In this document: positions 1 to 5,516 of the stretch, piece after piece
Position numbering within the stretch: position 1 is the first letter of the stretch
Layout: every line of letters begins with the position of its first letter
Source of the DNA: Propionibacteriaceae bacterium
Lineage (GTDB): Bacteria; Actinomycetota; Actinomycetes; Propionibacteriales; Propionibacteriaceae
Assembly (NCBI GenBank): GCA_003451975.1
Contig: DMIX01000044.1
Coordinates: forward strand, 947 to 8,472
Reading direction: 5' to 3'
DNA: 7,526 nucleotides
The notes under the pieces: model-generated
The model's input: only the letters and a program-made list of their open reading frames with translations
The model's database searches: none
What the model was told of the DNA's origin: nothing
Program-made: the position numbers and the translations under genes

Positions 1-1729
1 CGTGAACGCAAGCCACCGCCACTGTGTGTGGAAGAAGGCCGCCGGGGGACGCACCACCGCAACCGGTGCCTACTCTCTGACCGCATCGACCAAGAGCACC
101 GCGTTGGTGCGGGTCGTCGCCAAAGCGGTCACCGTCAAGCAGCAGCGCTATCCGCGTCGCATCTCCGCCTCCCAACGCATCCGCTCCGTCACCCAGCGAG
201 CCACCTTGTCGATACCCGCCGCCGCCACGGCCGGACGCGCCGTCACGGCCACGGCCACCTTCACCCCCGCCCGAAATGATCGGCCCACCCAAGTGCAGGC
301 CCTGATCGGTGGCCACTGGACGGTCGTCGGCCGCGGCACCGAGACGATCAAGGGCACCTCGAAGCTGTCGGTGACGCTGACCACCGCAGGAACCTTCTCC
401 GTGCGCGCCGTCGCACTGGGCTGGCACGGCGCGAAGACCATCGCCTCAGCCACCGCCACCATCACAGTGCGTGCTGCCACGACCACCCCTGCCACCGATC
501 TGTGCGCCGGAGCGGGGATCACCGGCAAGGCGAAGGTCGCCTACACCAAACTGGCCAAGCCCGCCGTCGGCCAGGCAGTGATCGATCCTGACTTCGGCAC
601 CACGATTCGCCGCGTCACCGATGTGGCGGCGCGCTGGCCCGATGCCAGCGTCGTGGTGCCCGCCTACCCGACGATTCCGGCGTGGAATGCCGACGAGAGC
701 TACCTGCTGCTCTACGTCACCGAGTCCTCACAAGGGTGGGCGTTGTTCAACGGCAAGACCTACGCCTACATCAAGATGCTCGACATCAACCCCGCCGATG
801 TCGAGCAGTTCTATTGGAGTACGACCGACCCGGACCTGATCTACTACGTCGACCAGAACTCCTTCGTGCTCACCCGAATGCACGTCTCCACTGGGGTCAA
901 AGATACGATCCACGACTTCCGCACCGACATCACCTCCGGGGTACTGAAGTCGGTCTGCGCCAGGGCGGATCTAGTCAGCGGCGGCAGCGACCCGTTCTTC
1001 ATGAGTACCGACAACGACCTCATCGGGTTGGGCTGTCGCGACACCAGTGGCGATGAGACCACCTACGAGGGCTTCAGCTACCGCATCTCCACCAACACCA
1101 TTGGTCCCACCCAGCACTTGACGGCCGTGGTTGCCCAGGCCAGCCCATCGGGCGCCTCGCGATTCCTGGCCGGACAGAGCTCCAGCACCGTGCTGGACGC
1201 GACCAGCAATACAGTGAAGCGAACCCTGGCCTGGAGCGGCGAAGAACACAGCGACCTGCTGCGCAACGCCGCCGGCGATGACCTGGTTGCCGGCGTCCAG
1301 TACGACGGGCCCAGCGGCAGCGGCACCTTGATGGTGGCCAACCTGGACACCGGCGCAGTGTCCACAATCATCGGCGAATCCCAGGGCGATCCCTACCCGC
1401 CCACCGGAACCCTGGTGAGTGGCCGCGCGTATCGCAATCCCGGCTGGGTTGCCCTGGCGGCAACCGGCAACGGACTGGATACCGCCAGCCCCGATCCCAC
1501 CTATCTCGAACAAGAAGTGCTGTTGGCCAATGTCGACACCAAGCAGGTGTGCCGGGTGGCCCACCATCGCAGCTTCGGCTATGACGCGGATTCCTCCGAC
1601 CAGAACTACTGGGCTCAGCCCAATGTGGTGATGAGCCCCAGCGGCACTCGGATTCTGTTTCCCAGCGATTGGTATGGCGGAGCGACCATCGACACCTATG
1701 TGATCGAGTTGCCCAGCTACGCTGGCTGA
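1..1729 (+). CDS. Secreted/surface protein with Ig-like repeats and beta-propeller-like C-terminal half (5'-partial)
   Basis: The frame is open from the first bases, so the true start and any signal peptide lie upstream; the GTG at 2 is probably internal. Residue numbers here count from that GTG. Residues 8-45 look like the end of one Ig-like repeat. Residues about 63-157 form a second, Thr/Ala/Val-rich, with the recurring actinobacterial pattern of V-Q-x-L-x-G-G-x-W, a strand, then A-G-T-(F/Y)-S-x-R-A-V-A. A Thr/Ala linker leads to about 185-575, which has repeated short strands with S-P-S-G-x-R-(I/F)-L blocks (381-389, 545-552) and D-T-G-A-V / S-T-G-V-K turns, typical of TolB/WD40-like propellers. 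Cys168, 319, 345 and 517 could form disulfides. I see no catalytic motif or cell-wall sorting signal at the C-terminus. Likely role is extracellular binding or carbohydrate-related, but the function is unknown. The alpha/beta hydrolase gene follows after 44 bp in the same direction. Confidence 0.75.
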   Translation, partial: VNASHRHCVWKKAAGGRTTATGAYSLTASTKSTALVRVVAKAVTVKQQRYPRRISASQRIRSVTQRATLSIPAAATAGRAVTATATFTPARNDRPTQVQALIGGHWTVVGRGTETIKGTSKLSVTLTTAGTFSVRAVALGWHGAKTIASATATITVRAATTTPATDLCAGAGITGKAKVAYTKLAKPAVGQAVIDPDFGTTIRRVTDVAARWPDASVVVPAYPTIPAWNADESYLLLYVTESSQGWALFNGKTYAYIKMLDINPADVEQFYWSTTDPDLIYYVDQNSFVLTRMHVSTGVKDTIHDFRTDITSGVLKSVCARADLVSGGSDPFFMSTDNDLIGLGCRDTSGDETTYEGFSYRISTNTIGPTQHLTAVVAQASPSGASRFLAGQSSSTVLDATSNTVKRTLAWSGEEHSDLLRNAAGDDLVAGVQYDGPSGSGTLMVANLDTGAVSTIIGESQGDPYPPTGTLVSGRAYRNPGWVALAATGNGLDTASPDPTYLEQEVLLANVDTKQVCRVAHHRSFGYDADSSDQNYWAQPNVVMSPSGTRILFPSDWYGGATIDTYVIELPSYAG

Positions 1730-1742
1730 GAACCCCGCCAGC
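1721..1742 (+). other. Inverted repeat over the stop codon of the secreted-protein gene
   Basis: A perfect 6-bp stem, GCTGGC (1721-1726) and GCCAGC (1737-1742), encloses a 10-nt loop that begins at the TGA stop. No T-tract follows, so it is not a classical terminator. It lies just ahead of the next gene's ribosome binding site (1762-1767) and could be a weak attenuator or a 3'-end stabiliser, or chance. Confidence 0.25.
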
Positions 1743-1773
1743 CCGAGATTGAGTCGGCAACAAGGAGATAACG

Positions 1774-2721
1774 GTGTCCCTGCGCGAAATCGAGTTCCTA
1801 TCCAGTAACGGCCGCGACCTGATCCAAGGGTGGGTCTACACACCTGCGGGAGAACCGCGGGCGATCGTCCAGCTCATCCACGGGCTCGGTGAGCACTCTC
1901 GCCGCTATCTGCACCTGATTTCCGCCCTGGTGGACGCCGGGTTCGTCGTCGCAGCAGATGACCATGCCGGGCACGGACGCACCGCCATGCGCCAGGGCAT
2001 TTGGGGAGATGCCGGCGAGAACGGGGCCCAGGTCGTCGTCGCCGACGAGCTGACCTTCCAGCAGCAGGTCCGGGAGGGCCTGCCGGTGCTGCCCTATGTC
2101 GTCTTCGGCCACAGTTGGGGTTCGATGATCGCGCGCGCCATGGCGTCCGACCCGATGGCACAGCTGTCAGGGCTGGCCCTGTGCGGGATCGCAGCCCAGC
2201 TGCGCGGCATCGAGCAAACCATCGATCGAGCAGCGCTGGCTGATCTCGCGGCCGGTGCCAGGGCAGCCGAGCCCGCCCCGGCCGAACTGGTGGGCCAACT
2301 GTTCGATGGCTTCCTGGATCGCTGCGGGCCGAATCCGGGTCCGACCGATTGGGTCGCCCTGGACGCCGAGGTCGTTGCTGATCACGGCCGCGATCCGTTC
2401 AACAATTTCGGGGCGCCCTTGAGCGCTCGGTTCTTGCAGAGCTTCGTCGATCTGTACGACCAGGCGAACGCCGAGCAGTGGTACGCCACGATCCCCGCCG
2501 AACTGCCCGTATTGGTGCTCGCCGGCGATCAGGACCCGGTGTGCAACTACGGCGAGGGCGCTTACCACGTGTCGAATCGGCTGGTTGCCACCGGCCACGC
2601 CGACGTCCGCACCCGGGTGTTCACCGGGGTGCGCCACGAGGTACACAACGAGCCGATCACGCGGGCCGAGACCGAGCAGGAGATCATCGAGTTCGCCCGG
2701 CGGGTCAGCCAGCCTGGCTGA
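1774..2721 (+). CDS. Alpha/beta hydrolase, monoacylglycerol lipase-like (serine aminopeptidase S33 / hydrolase_4 type)
   Basis: A 315-residue cytosolic alpha/beta-hydrolase. The oxyanion-hole motif H-G-L-G-E-H is at 36-41, followed by the A-D-D-H-A-G-H-G-R-T block (61-70) typical of lysophospholipase/monoacylglycerol-lipase relatives. The nucleophile elbow G-H-S-W-G (112-116) puts the catalytic Ser at 114. The acid is probably Asp254 in G-D-Q-D-P-V, and the base His288 in R-H-E-V-H-N-E, a signature of this group. Residues about 145-225 are the variable cap. Expected reaction is hydrolysis of a carboxylic ester such as a monoacylglycerol or lysolipid; the actual substrate is not visible. The start is GTG at 1774, supported by AAGGAG at 1762-1767 with a 6-nt spacer, and the protein begins at the usual family position. 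No signal peptide. It follows the secreted-protein gene by 44 bp, probably in one transcript, though a functional link is not obvious. Confidence 0.92.
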   Translation: MSLREIEFLSSNGRDLIQGWVYTPAGEPRAIVQLIHGLGEHSRRYLHLISALVDAGFVVAADDHAGHGRTAMRQGIWGDAGENGAQVVVADELTFQQQVREGLPVLPYVVFGHSWGSMIARAMASDPMAQLSGLALCGIAAQLRGIEQTIDRAALADLAAGARAAEPAPAELVGQLFDGFLDRCGPNPGPTDWVALDAEVVADHGRDPFNNFGAPLSARFLQSFVDLYDQANAEQWYATIPAELPVLVLAGDQDPVCNYGEGAYHVSNRLVATGHADVRTRVFTGVRHEVHNEPITRAETEQEIIEFARRVSQPG

Positions 2722-2722
2722 C
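2704..2722. terminator. Strong hairpin over the hydrolase stop codon, in a convergent junction
   Basis: A perfect 8-bp inverted repeat, GTCAGCCA (2704-2711) and TGGCTGAC (2715-2722), with a 3-nt loop, spans the last codons and the TGA of the hydrolase gene. It lies in front of the convergent TetR gene, which ends at 2766. A second hairpin follows directly, GCGCG (2725-2729) and CGCGC (2735-2739) with a 5-nt loop. Neither has a T-tract. Tandem GC-rich stems between converging genes suit a bidirectional transcription barrier or RNA 3'-end stabiliser; intrinsic termination is an inference. Confidence 0.45.
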
Positions 2723-2765
2723 GGGCGCGTCTGTCGCGCAGCGGCGGGATCGACGACCCGGACCG

Positions 2766-3416
2766 TCAGCGGGCGGCTTCGATGCCGTTCAGCAGCATGT
2801 CCAGCCCGAACTCGAAGGAGTCTGCAAAGTCATACCCGGGCTGGAGCACGTGTTGGGTGGTGAACTCCACCAGGGTCGAGTAGGCACCTTCGGGGAATGC
2901 GCTGGCCATCTGATCTGCCAGTTCGGCAACCTCTGCGTTGCCGTCGAACGGCAGCGATGCCTCCTGCAGGGCGAAGCCATAGACGAACGCGTCAAGGAGG
3001 GCGTAGGCGTGCGCGACCAACGACCAGTCCAATCCGCCGCGCCTCAGGCAGGCCAACACCGCATCGTGATGGGTCAAGGTGGCCGATCCGGGGCTGGTGC
3101 GCGATTCCATCAGCGGCGGAGCCCAAGGATGTTGGCGCAGCACGCGCCGCGCTGACAGGTAGCGGTGCCGGATCGCGTCACGCCAGGGCAGGTCCTGCGG
3201 CGGCAGTTCGATCTCGGAAAACACCTGGTCGACCAGGCCGTTCACAATCGCCTCTTTGCCTGCGACGTGGTGATACAGACTCATGGGTTTGGTCTGAAGC
3301 TCTGTGGCCAACGCGCGGATGGTCAAGGCCTCGATGCCGCGGCGGTCAGCGAGCTCCATCGCGGCGCAAATCACTCGCTCGCGGGTCAGGGCTGGACGCT
3401 CGTTGGCTGCGCTCAC
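2766..3416 (-). CDS. TetR/AcrR-family transcriptional repressor (TetR_C_1-type effector domain)
   Basis: A 216-residue one-component regulator. The N-terminal DNA-binding domain (about 10-57) has the family pattern L-T-R-E-R-V-I-x-A-A-x-E-L-A-D-R-R-G, then the helix-turn-helix L-T-I-R-A-L-A-T-E-L-Q-T-K-P-M-S-L-Y-H-H and V-x-G-K-E-A-I. The 'MSLYHHV' recognition helix is typical of the TetR subgroup whose ligand domain resembles that of tetracycline repressors. The C-terminal all-helical domain (about 78-214) contains H-P-W-A-P-P-L (96-102) and L-x-C-L-R-R-G-G-L (121-129), common in that domain. Start is GTG at 3416-3414, preceded by GGAGGAGG at 3428-3421 (minus strand) with a 4-nt spacer; no ATG is available. 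It is divergent from the MDR oxidoreductase gene, with two identical palindromes in the gap, so it very probably represses that gene and itself. The inducer is unknown, possibly a substrate of the MDR enzyme. Confidence 0.93.
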   Translation of the reverse strand: MSAANERPALTRERVICAAMELADRRGIEALTIRALATELQTKPMSLYHHVAGKEAIVNGLVDQVFSEIELPPQDLPWRDAIRHRYLSARRVLRQHPWAPPLMESRTSPGSATLTHHDAVLACLRRGGLDWSLVAHAYALLDAFVYGFALQEASLPFDGNAEVAELADQMASAFPEGAYSTLVEFTTQHVLQPGYDFADSFEFGLDMLLNGIEAAR

Positions 3417-3460
3417 TATGCCTCCTCCAGTCTCGGGATGGGTAAGTCTGCGCCATTCCG

Positions 3461-3489
3461 TTGTTGGATCGTACTTAGTACGGTAGCGT
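3461..3489 (+). promoter_or_regulatory. Predicted promoter of the MDR oxidoreductase gene
   Basis: TTGTTG (3461-3466) and TAGCGT (3484-3489) are separated by 17 bp on the plus strand. One palindrome (3470-3482) lies entirely between the two elements. The second (3504-3516) starts just downstream of the expected transcription start near 3496. Both placements suit repression by occlusion. The consensus match is only partial. Confidence 0.35.
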
Positions 3490-3497
3490 TCTCACAA
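3468..3497 (-). promoter_or_regulatory. Predicted promoter of the TetR gene
   Basis: On the minus strand TTGTGA (3497-3492) is a candidate -35 and TACGAT (3473-3468) a candidate -10, separated by 18 bp. The -10 overlaps the gene-proximal palindrome (3470-3482), so a bound repressor would block it. Called by eye from partial consensus matches. Confidence 0.4.
3470..3482. promoter_or_regulatory. TetR operator, copy 1
   Basis: The 13-bp sequence CGTACTTAGTACG has perfect 5-bp arms (CGTAC/GTACG) around a TTA centre. It is repeated exactly at 3504-3516. The two centres are 34 bp apart, a little over three helical turns, so two dimers would sit on roughly the same face of the DNA. Assigning it to the adjacent TetR protein is an inference from position and symmetry. 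Confidence 0.8.
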
Positions 3498-3503
3498 GTC
3501 AGT

Positions 3504-3516
3504 CGTACTTAGTACG
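3504..3516. promoter_or_regulatory. TetR operator, copy 2
   Basis: An exact second copy of the 13-bp palindrome at 3470-3482. In this copy the symmetry extends one base further on each side (T at 3503, A at 3517), giving 15 bp. It lies between the predicted MDR promoter and the MDR ribosome binding site, and upstream of the -35 of the TetR gene, where it could act as a roadblock or cooperative site. Confidence 0.8.
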
Positions 3517-3543
3517 AACAAACAACGCCCTGGAGAGAACGCC

Positions 3544-4584
3544 ATGACCAGCACTCACCCTCAACCCGCAGCCAGCTCGGCCGCAGCGACTCCGACGCGC
3601 ATGCGTGCCGTCGTCCAAGACCGCTACGGCAATGCAGACGCCCTGCACTTCGCCGACGTCGCCGTACCCACCCCGGGTCCCGGCGAGGTGCTTCTCGCCG
3701 TCCATGCCGCCGGGCTGAACCGCGGCACCTGGCACTTGATGACCGGACTGCCCTATGTGATGCGACTGATGGGCTTCGGCCTGCGTCGTCCGGCGCAGCG
3801 CATTCCTGGAGCCGACGTGGCCGGGCGCATCATCGCCCTCGGCGAGGGAGTCGATGACTTCACTGTTGGCGACGAGGTGTTGGGAATCGCGGTCGGGGCG
3901 TTCGCGCCCTATGCGATCGCCCGCGCCGACAATCTGGTGCAGCGCCCCGCGCAGTTGCCCGCCGAGAAGGCCGCAGCGGTTGCCATCTCCGGGATCACCG
4001 CATATCAGGCCGTCCACGAGCAGGGACAGGTTACCGCTGGCCAACGCGTACTGGTGCTCGGCGCCTCCGGTGGGGTGGGTGCCTGGGTGACCCAGCTCGC
4101 GCACGCTGCCGGCGCTCACGTGACCGGGGTCGCAAGTGCAGCCAAAGCTGATCTCGTTCTCGAGTTGGGCGCCGATCAGGTTCTGGATTATGCAACGACC
4201 GAGCCGACCGCCGGAACCGATCGCTACGACGTGATCATCGACATGGGAGGTCGACGCCCGCTGCGCAAGCTGCGACGCATCCTCACCAAGAACGGCACTC
4301 TGGTCATCGTCGGGGGCGAAGGTGGTGGCCCCATCGGCGGCGGATTCGGACGCCAACTACTGGCAGCAGCGCTCTCCAATGTGGTGTCCCAGCGACTCAC
4401 GATGGTGATGGCGGCTGAGCATCGAGACGCGCTGGCACCAGTCGTTGCCGCTATCACTGAAGGAACGATCACCCCGGCGGTGAGTTCGGTCTACTCGCTG
4501 GATTCGGTCGCTGAGGCCATGACCGACCTGGTCGGTGGCAGAGTGCGCGGAGCCGCAGTGCTACGCATCGGCGACGGCTCGTAG
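3544..4584 (+). CDS. Zinc-free MDR-family NAD(P)-dependent oxidoreductase (quinone oxidoreductase / alcohol dehydrogenase-like)
   Basis: A 346-residue medium-chain dehydrogenase/reductase. The N-terminal GroES-like catalytic domain (about 20-140) shows M-R-A-V-V-Q-D-R-Y-G, P-x-P-G-P-G-E-V-L, A-A-G-L-N-R-G, P-G-A-D-V-A-G-R-I and F-x-V-G-D-E-V. The Rossmann domain (about 145-275) has the nucleotide-binding loop V-L-G-A-S-G-G-V-G (171-179), then L-G-A-D-x-V-L-D-Y and Y-D-V-I-I-D-M-G-G. The cysteines and the G-H-E motif of zinc alcohol dehydrogenases are absent, as in quinone-oxidoreductase-type members, which reduce enones, quinones or related carbonyls with NAD(P)H. ATG 3544 has GGAGAG at 3532-3537 with a 6-nt spacer. 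The first 19 residues are an Ala/Ser/Thr/Pro-rich extension, and Met20 (3601) is where homologues usually begin, but it has no clear ribosome binding site. The divergent TetR gene and duplicated operator suggest induction by a small molecule. The last 94 bp overlap the convergent transporter gene. Confidence 0.92.
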   Translation: MTSTHPQPAASSAAATPTRMRAVVQDRYGNADALHFADVAVPTPGPGEVLLAVHAAGLNRGTWHLMTGLPYVMRLMGFGLRRPAQRIPGADVAGRIIALGEGVDDFTVGDEVLGIAVGAFAPYAIARADNLVQRPAQLPAEKAAAVAISGITAYQAVHEQGQVTAGQRVLVLGASGGVGAWVTQLAHAAGAHVTGVASAAKADLVLELGADQVLDYATTEPTAGTDRYDVIIDMGGRRPLRKLRRILTKNGTLVIVGGEGGGPIGGGFGRQLLAAALSNVVSQRLTMVMAAEHRDALAPVVAAITEGTITPAVSSVYSLDSVAEAMTDLVGGRVRGAAVLRIGDGS

Positions 4585-5477
4585 GTGGCCGGCAGCTCTG
4601 GTGGTGGGGTGGCGGAGTCGGCTCGGGAACGACCCGCGCGTACTCCGAGCAGTACGCCACTCATCACCAGGGCCAGGCCAACCGCCTGTGGCACACCGAA
4701 CACTTCACCGCCGAGCAGTACCCCGAGCAGCACGCCGGTAACCGGGTTGAGTAGACCAATGATCCCGACCGCTGCACCGGACAGTCGTCGCAGCCCGGTG
4801 AACCAGGCCGCATAGGCGATGGCGGTGGCGACCACGATCAGGTAGGCGAATCCAGCAATGGCGGGACCATCGAGGGCGGGCGGCGGTCCTTCGACGATGA
4901 TCGCCGCAGGCAGTACCACGAGCGAGCCAGCCACCAACTGCCAGGACGCCATGGTCACCGGCGGGACTGCAGATCCCCACTTGGCCGTGAGCACGAAACC
5001 CAGCGTCGAGGACAGCATGGCGACGATGGAGGCCACCACACCCCACGGATCGATCGGACCAACACCGAAGCCCATCATGACCACGACACCAGCGATGCCG
5101 ACAACGGCGCCCAACACCGCGGCCAACCGGGGCCGCTGGTGCAGAATCAGCCAGCTCAACACCAGCATGGCCGCCGCCGAGGTCGACATCAGGGTGGCCG
5201 CCAGGCTTGAAGGGAGCCGTTGGGCCACCACATAGACCAGCACATTCAACCCGCCCACACTGAGCAGACCCAGCAAGAACGAACGCCACCACCACGATCC
5301 GGTGGGCAGCCGCCGCACCACAGCGAGCAACAACAACCCCGCAGGCAGGCAGCGAATGACACCGCCCCATAGCGCGGTGTCTGGTGGCAGCAGGTGGCCC
5401 GTAACGAAGTAGGTGCTCCCCCACGCGATCGGGGCGATTGCGGTGAGGGCGACCCAACGGCCCCATTTATCTTCCAT
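4491..5477 (-). CDS. EamA/DMT-superfamily transporter (10 TM, PecM/RhaT-like exporter)
   Basis: A 328-residue inner-membrane protein with two EamA repeats of about five helices each. Helix 1 carries A-W-G-S-T-Y-F-V-T (18-26), the classic EamA start. Repeat 1 ends near V-V-G-I-A-G-V-V-V-M-M (125-135). Repeat 2 starts near 144 and contains N-P-V-T-G-V-L-L-G-V-L-L-G-G-E (244-258), the conserved EamA block. Likely a metabolite or drug exporter driven by an ion gradient, with unknown substrate. Start ATG 5477 fits the usual beginning of the family; the frame is open further upstream but those codons run through the MarR gene and are implausible. The gene is divergent from the MarR regulator across 39 bp, as in pecS-pecM pairs. 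Residues about 281-328 are a hydrophilic Pro/Ser/Thr-rich tail, mostly antisense to the end of the MDR gene. No good ribosome binding site is close to the ATG: GAGGAAGG lies 13 nt away, and a TAATAT -10 lies 7 nt away, so the mRNA may be leaderless. Confidence 0.92.
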   Translation of the reverse strand: MEDKWGRWVALTAIAPIAWGSTYFVTGHLLPPDTALWGGVIRCLPAGLLLLAVVRRLPTGSWWWRSFLLGLLSVGGLNVLVYVVAQRLPSSLAATLMSTSAAAMLVLSWLILHQRPRLAAVLGAVVGIAGVVVMMGFGVGPIDPWGVVASIVAMLSSTLGFVLTAKWGSAVPPVTMASWQLVAGSLVVLPAAIIVEGPPPALDGPAIAGFAYLIVVATAIAYAAWFTGLRRLSGAAVGIIGLLNPVTGVLLGVLLGGEVFGVPQAVGLALVMSGVLLGVRAGRSRADSATPPPELPATYEPSPMRSTAAPRTLPPTRSVMASATESSE

Positions 5478-5482
5478 GGAAG
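5471..5482. promoter_or_regulatory. Second operator-like palindrome over the transporter start codon
   Basis: CTTCCATGGAAG is a perfect 12-bp palindrome that contains the transporter's ATG (5477-5475 on the minus strand). Its arms, CTTCC and GGAAG, are the same as those at the core of the neighbouring large palindrome (5492-5496, 5499-5503). The centres are 21 bp apart, two helical turns. A second MarR dimer bound here would block the transporter start only, giving asymmetric control of the pair. Confidence 0.55.
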
Positions 5483-5510
5483 TGATATTACCTTCCTCGG
5501 AAGCTAATAT
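5482..5510 (+). promoter_or_regulatory. Predicted leaderless promoter of the MarR gene
   Basis: GTGATA (5482-5487) and TAATAT (5505-5510) are separated by 17 bp on the plus strand. Six nucleotides lie between the -10 and the ATG at 5517, again placing the start of transcription at the start codon. It mirrors the transporter promoter about the palindrome centre. Confidence 0.5.
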
Positions 5511-5511
5511 C
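5484..5511. promoter_or_regulatory. 28-bp inverted repeat forming the shared operator/promoter of the transporter and MarR genes
   Basis: Outer arms GATATTA (5484-5490) and TAATATC (5505-5511) and inner arms CTTCC (5492-5496) and GGAAG (5499-5503) pair perfectly. Only the C/C pair (5491/5504) and the two central bases (5497-5498) break the symmetry, so 12 of 14 positions match. MarR dimers bind such palindromes. A protein here would cover both -10 elements at once and shut off both genes. Confidence 0.75.
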
Positions 5512-5513
5512 GA
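5485..5513 (-). promoter_or_regulatory. Predicted leaderless promoter of the EamA transporter gene
   Basis: On the minus strand TCGATA (5513-5508) is a weak -35 and TAATAT (5490-5485) the -10, with a 17-bp spacer. Only 7 nt separate the -10 from the ATG at 5477, so transcription would begin at or very near the A of the start codon. This is a geometric prediction. Confidence 0.5.
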
Positions 5514-5516
5514 GTC

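Noticed and set aside
971..1843. 290-residue open frame on the minus strand opposite the secreted-protein gene
   Set aside because: Its Gly/Ala/His-rich composition has no family pattern, it lies opposite a convincing gene, and long antisense frames are expected at high GC.
2478..3155. 225-residue plus-strand open frame across the hydrolase end and the TetR gene
   Set aside because: Arg-rich low-quality sequence crossing two genes with clear domain matches; no ribosome binding site.
3165..3512. Plus-strand open frames over the TetR N-terminus and operator region
   Set aside because: They are opposite the helix-turn-helix coding region and run through the operators; no recognisable protein.
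3470..3516. Direct repeats as a mini CRISPR or iteron array
   Set aside because: Only two palindromic copies placed on promoters of a divergent TetR gene; an operator pair explains them better.
3499..4356. 285-residue minus-strand frame opposite the MDR gene
   Set aside because: Shadow of the MDR codons; no domain and no usable start signal.
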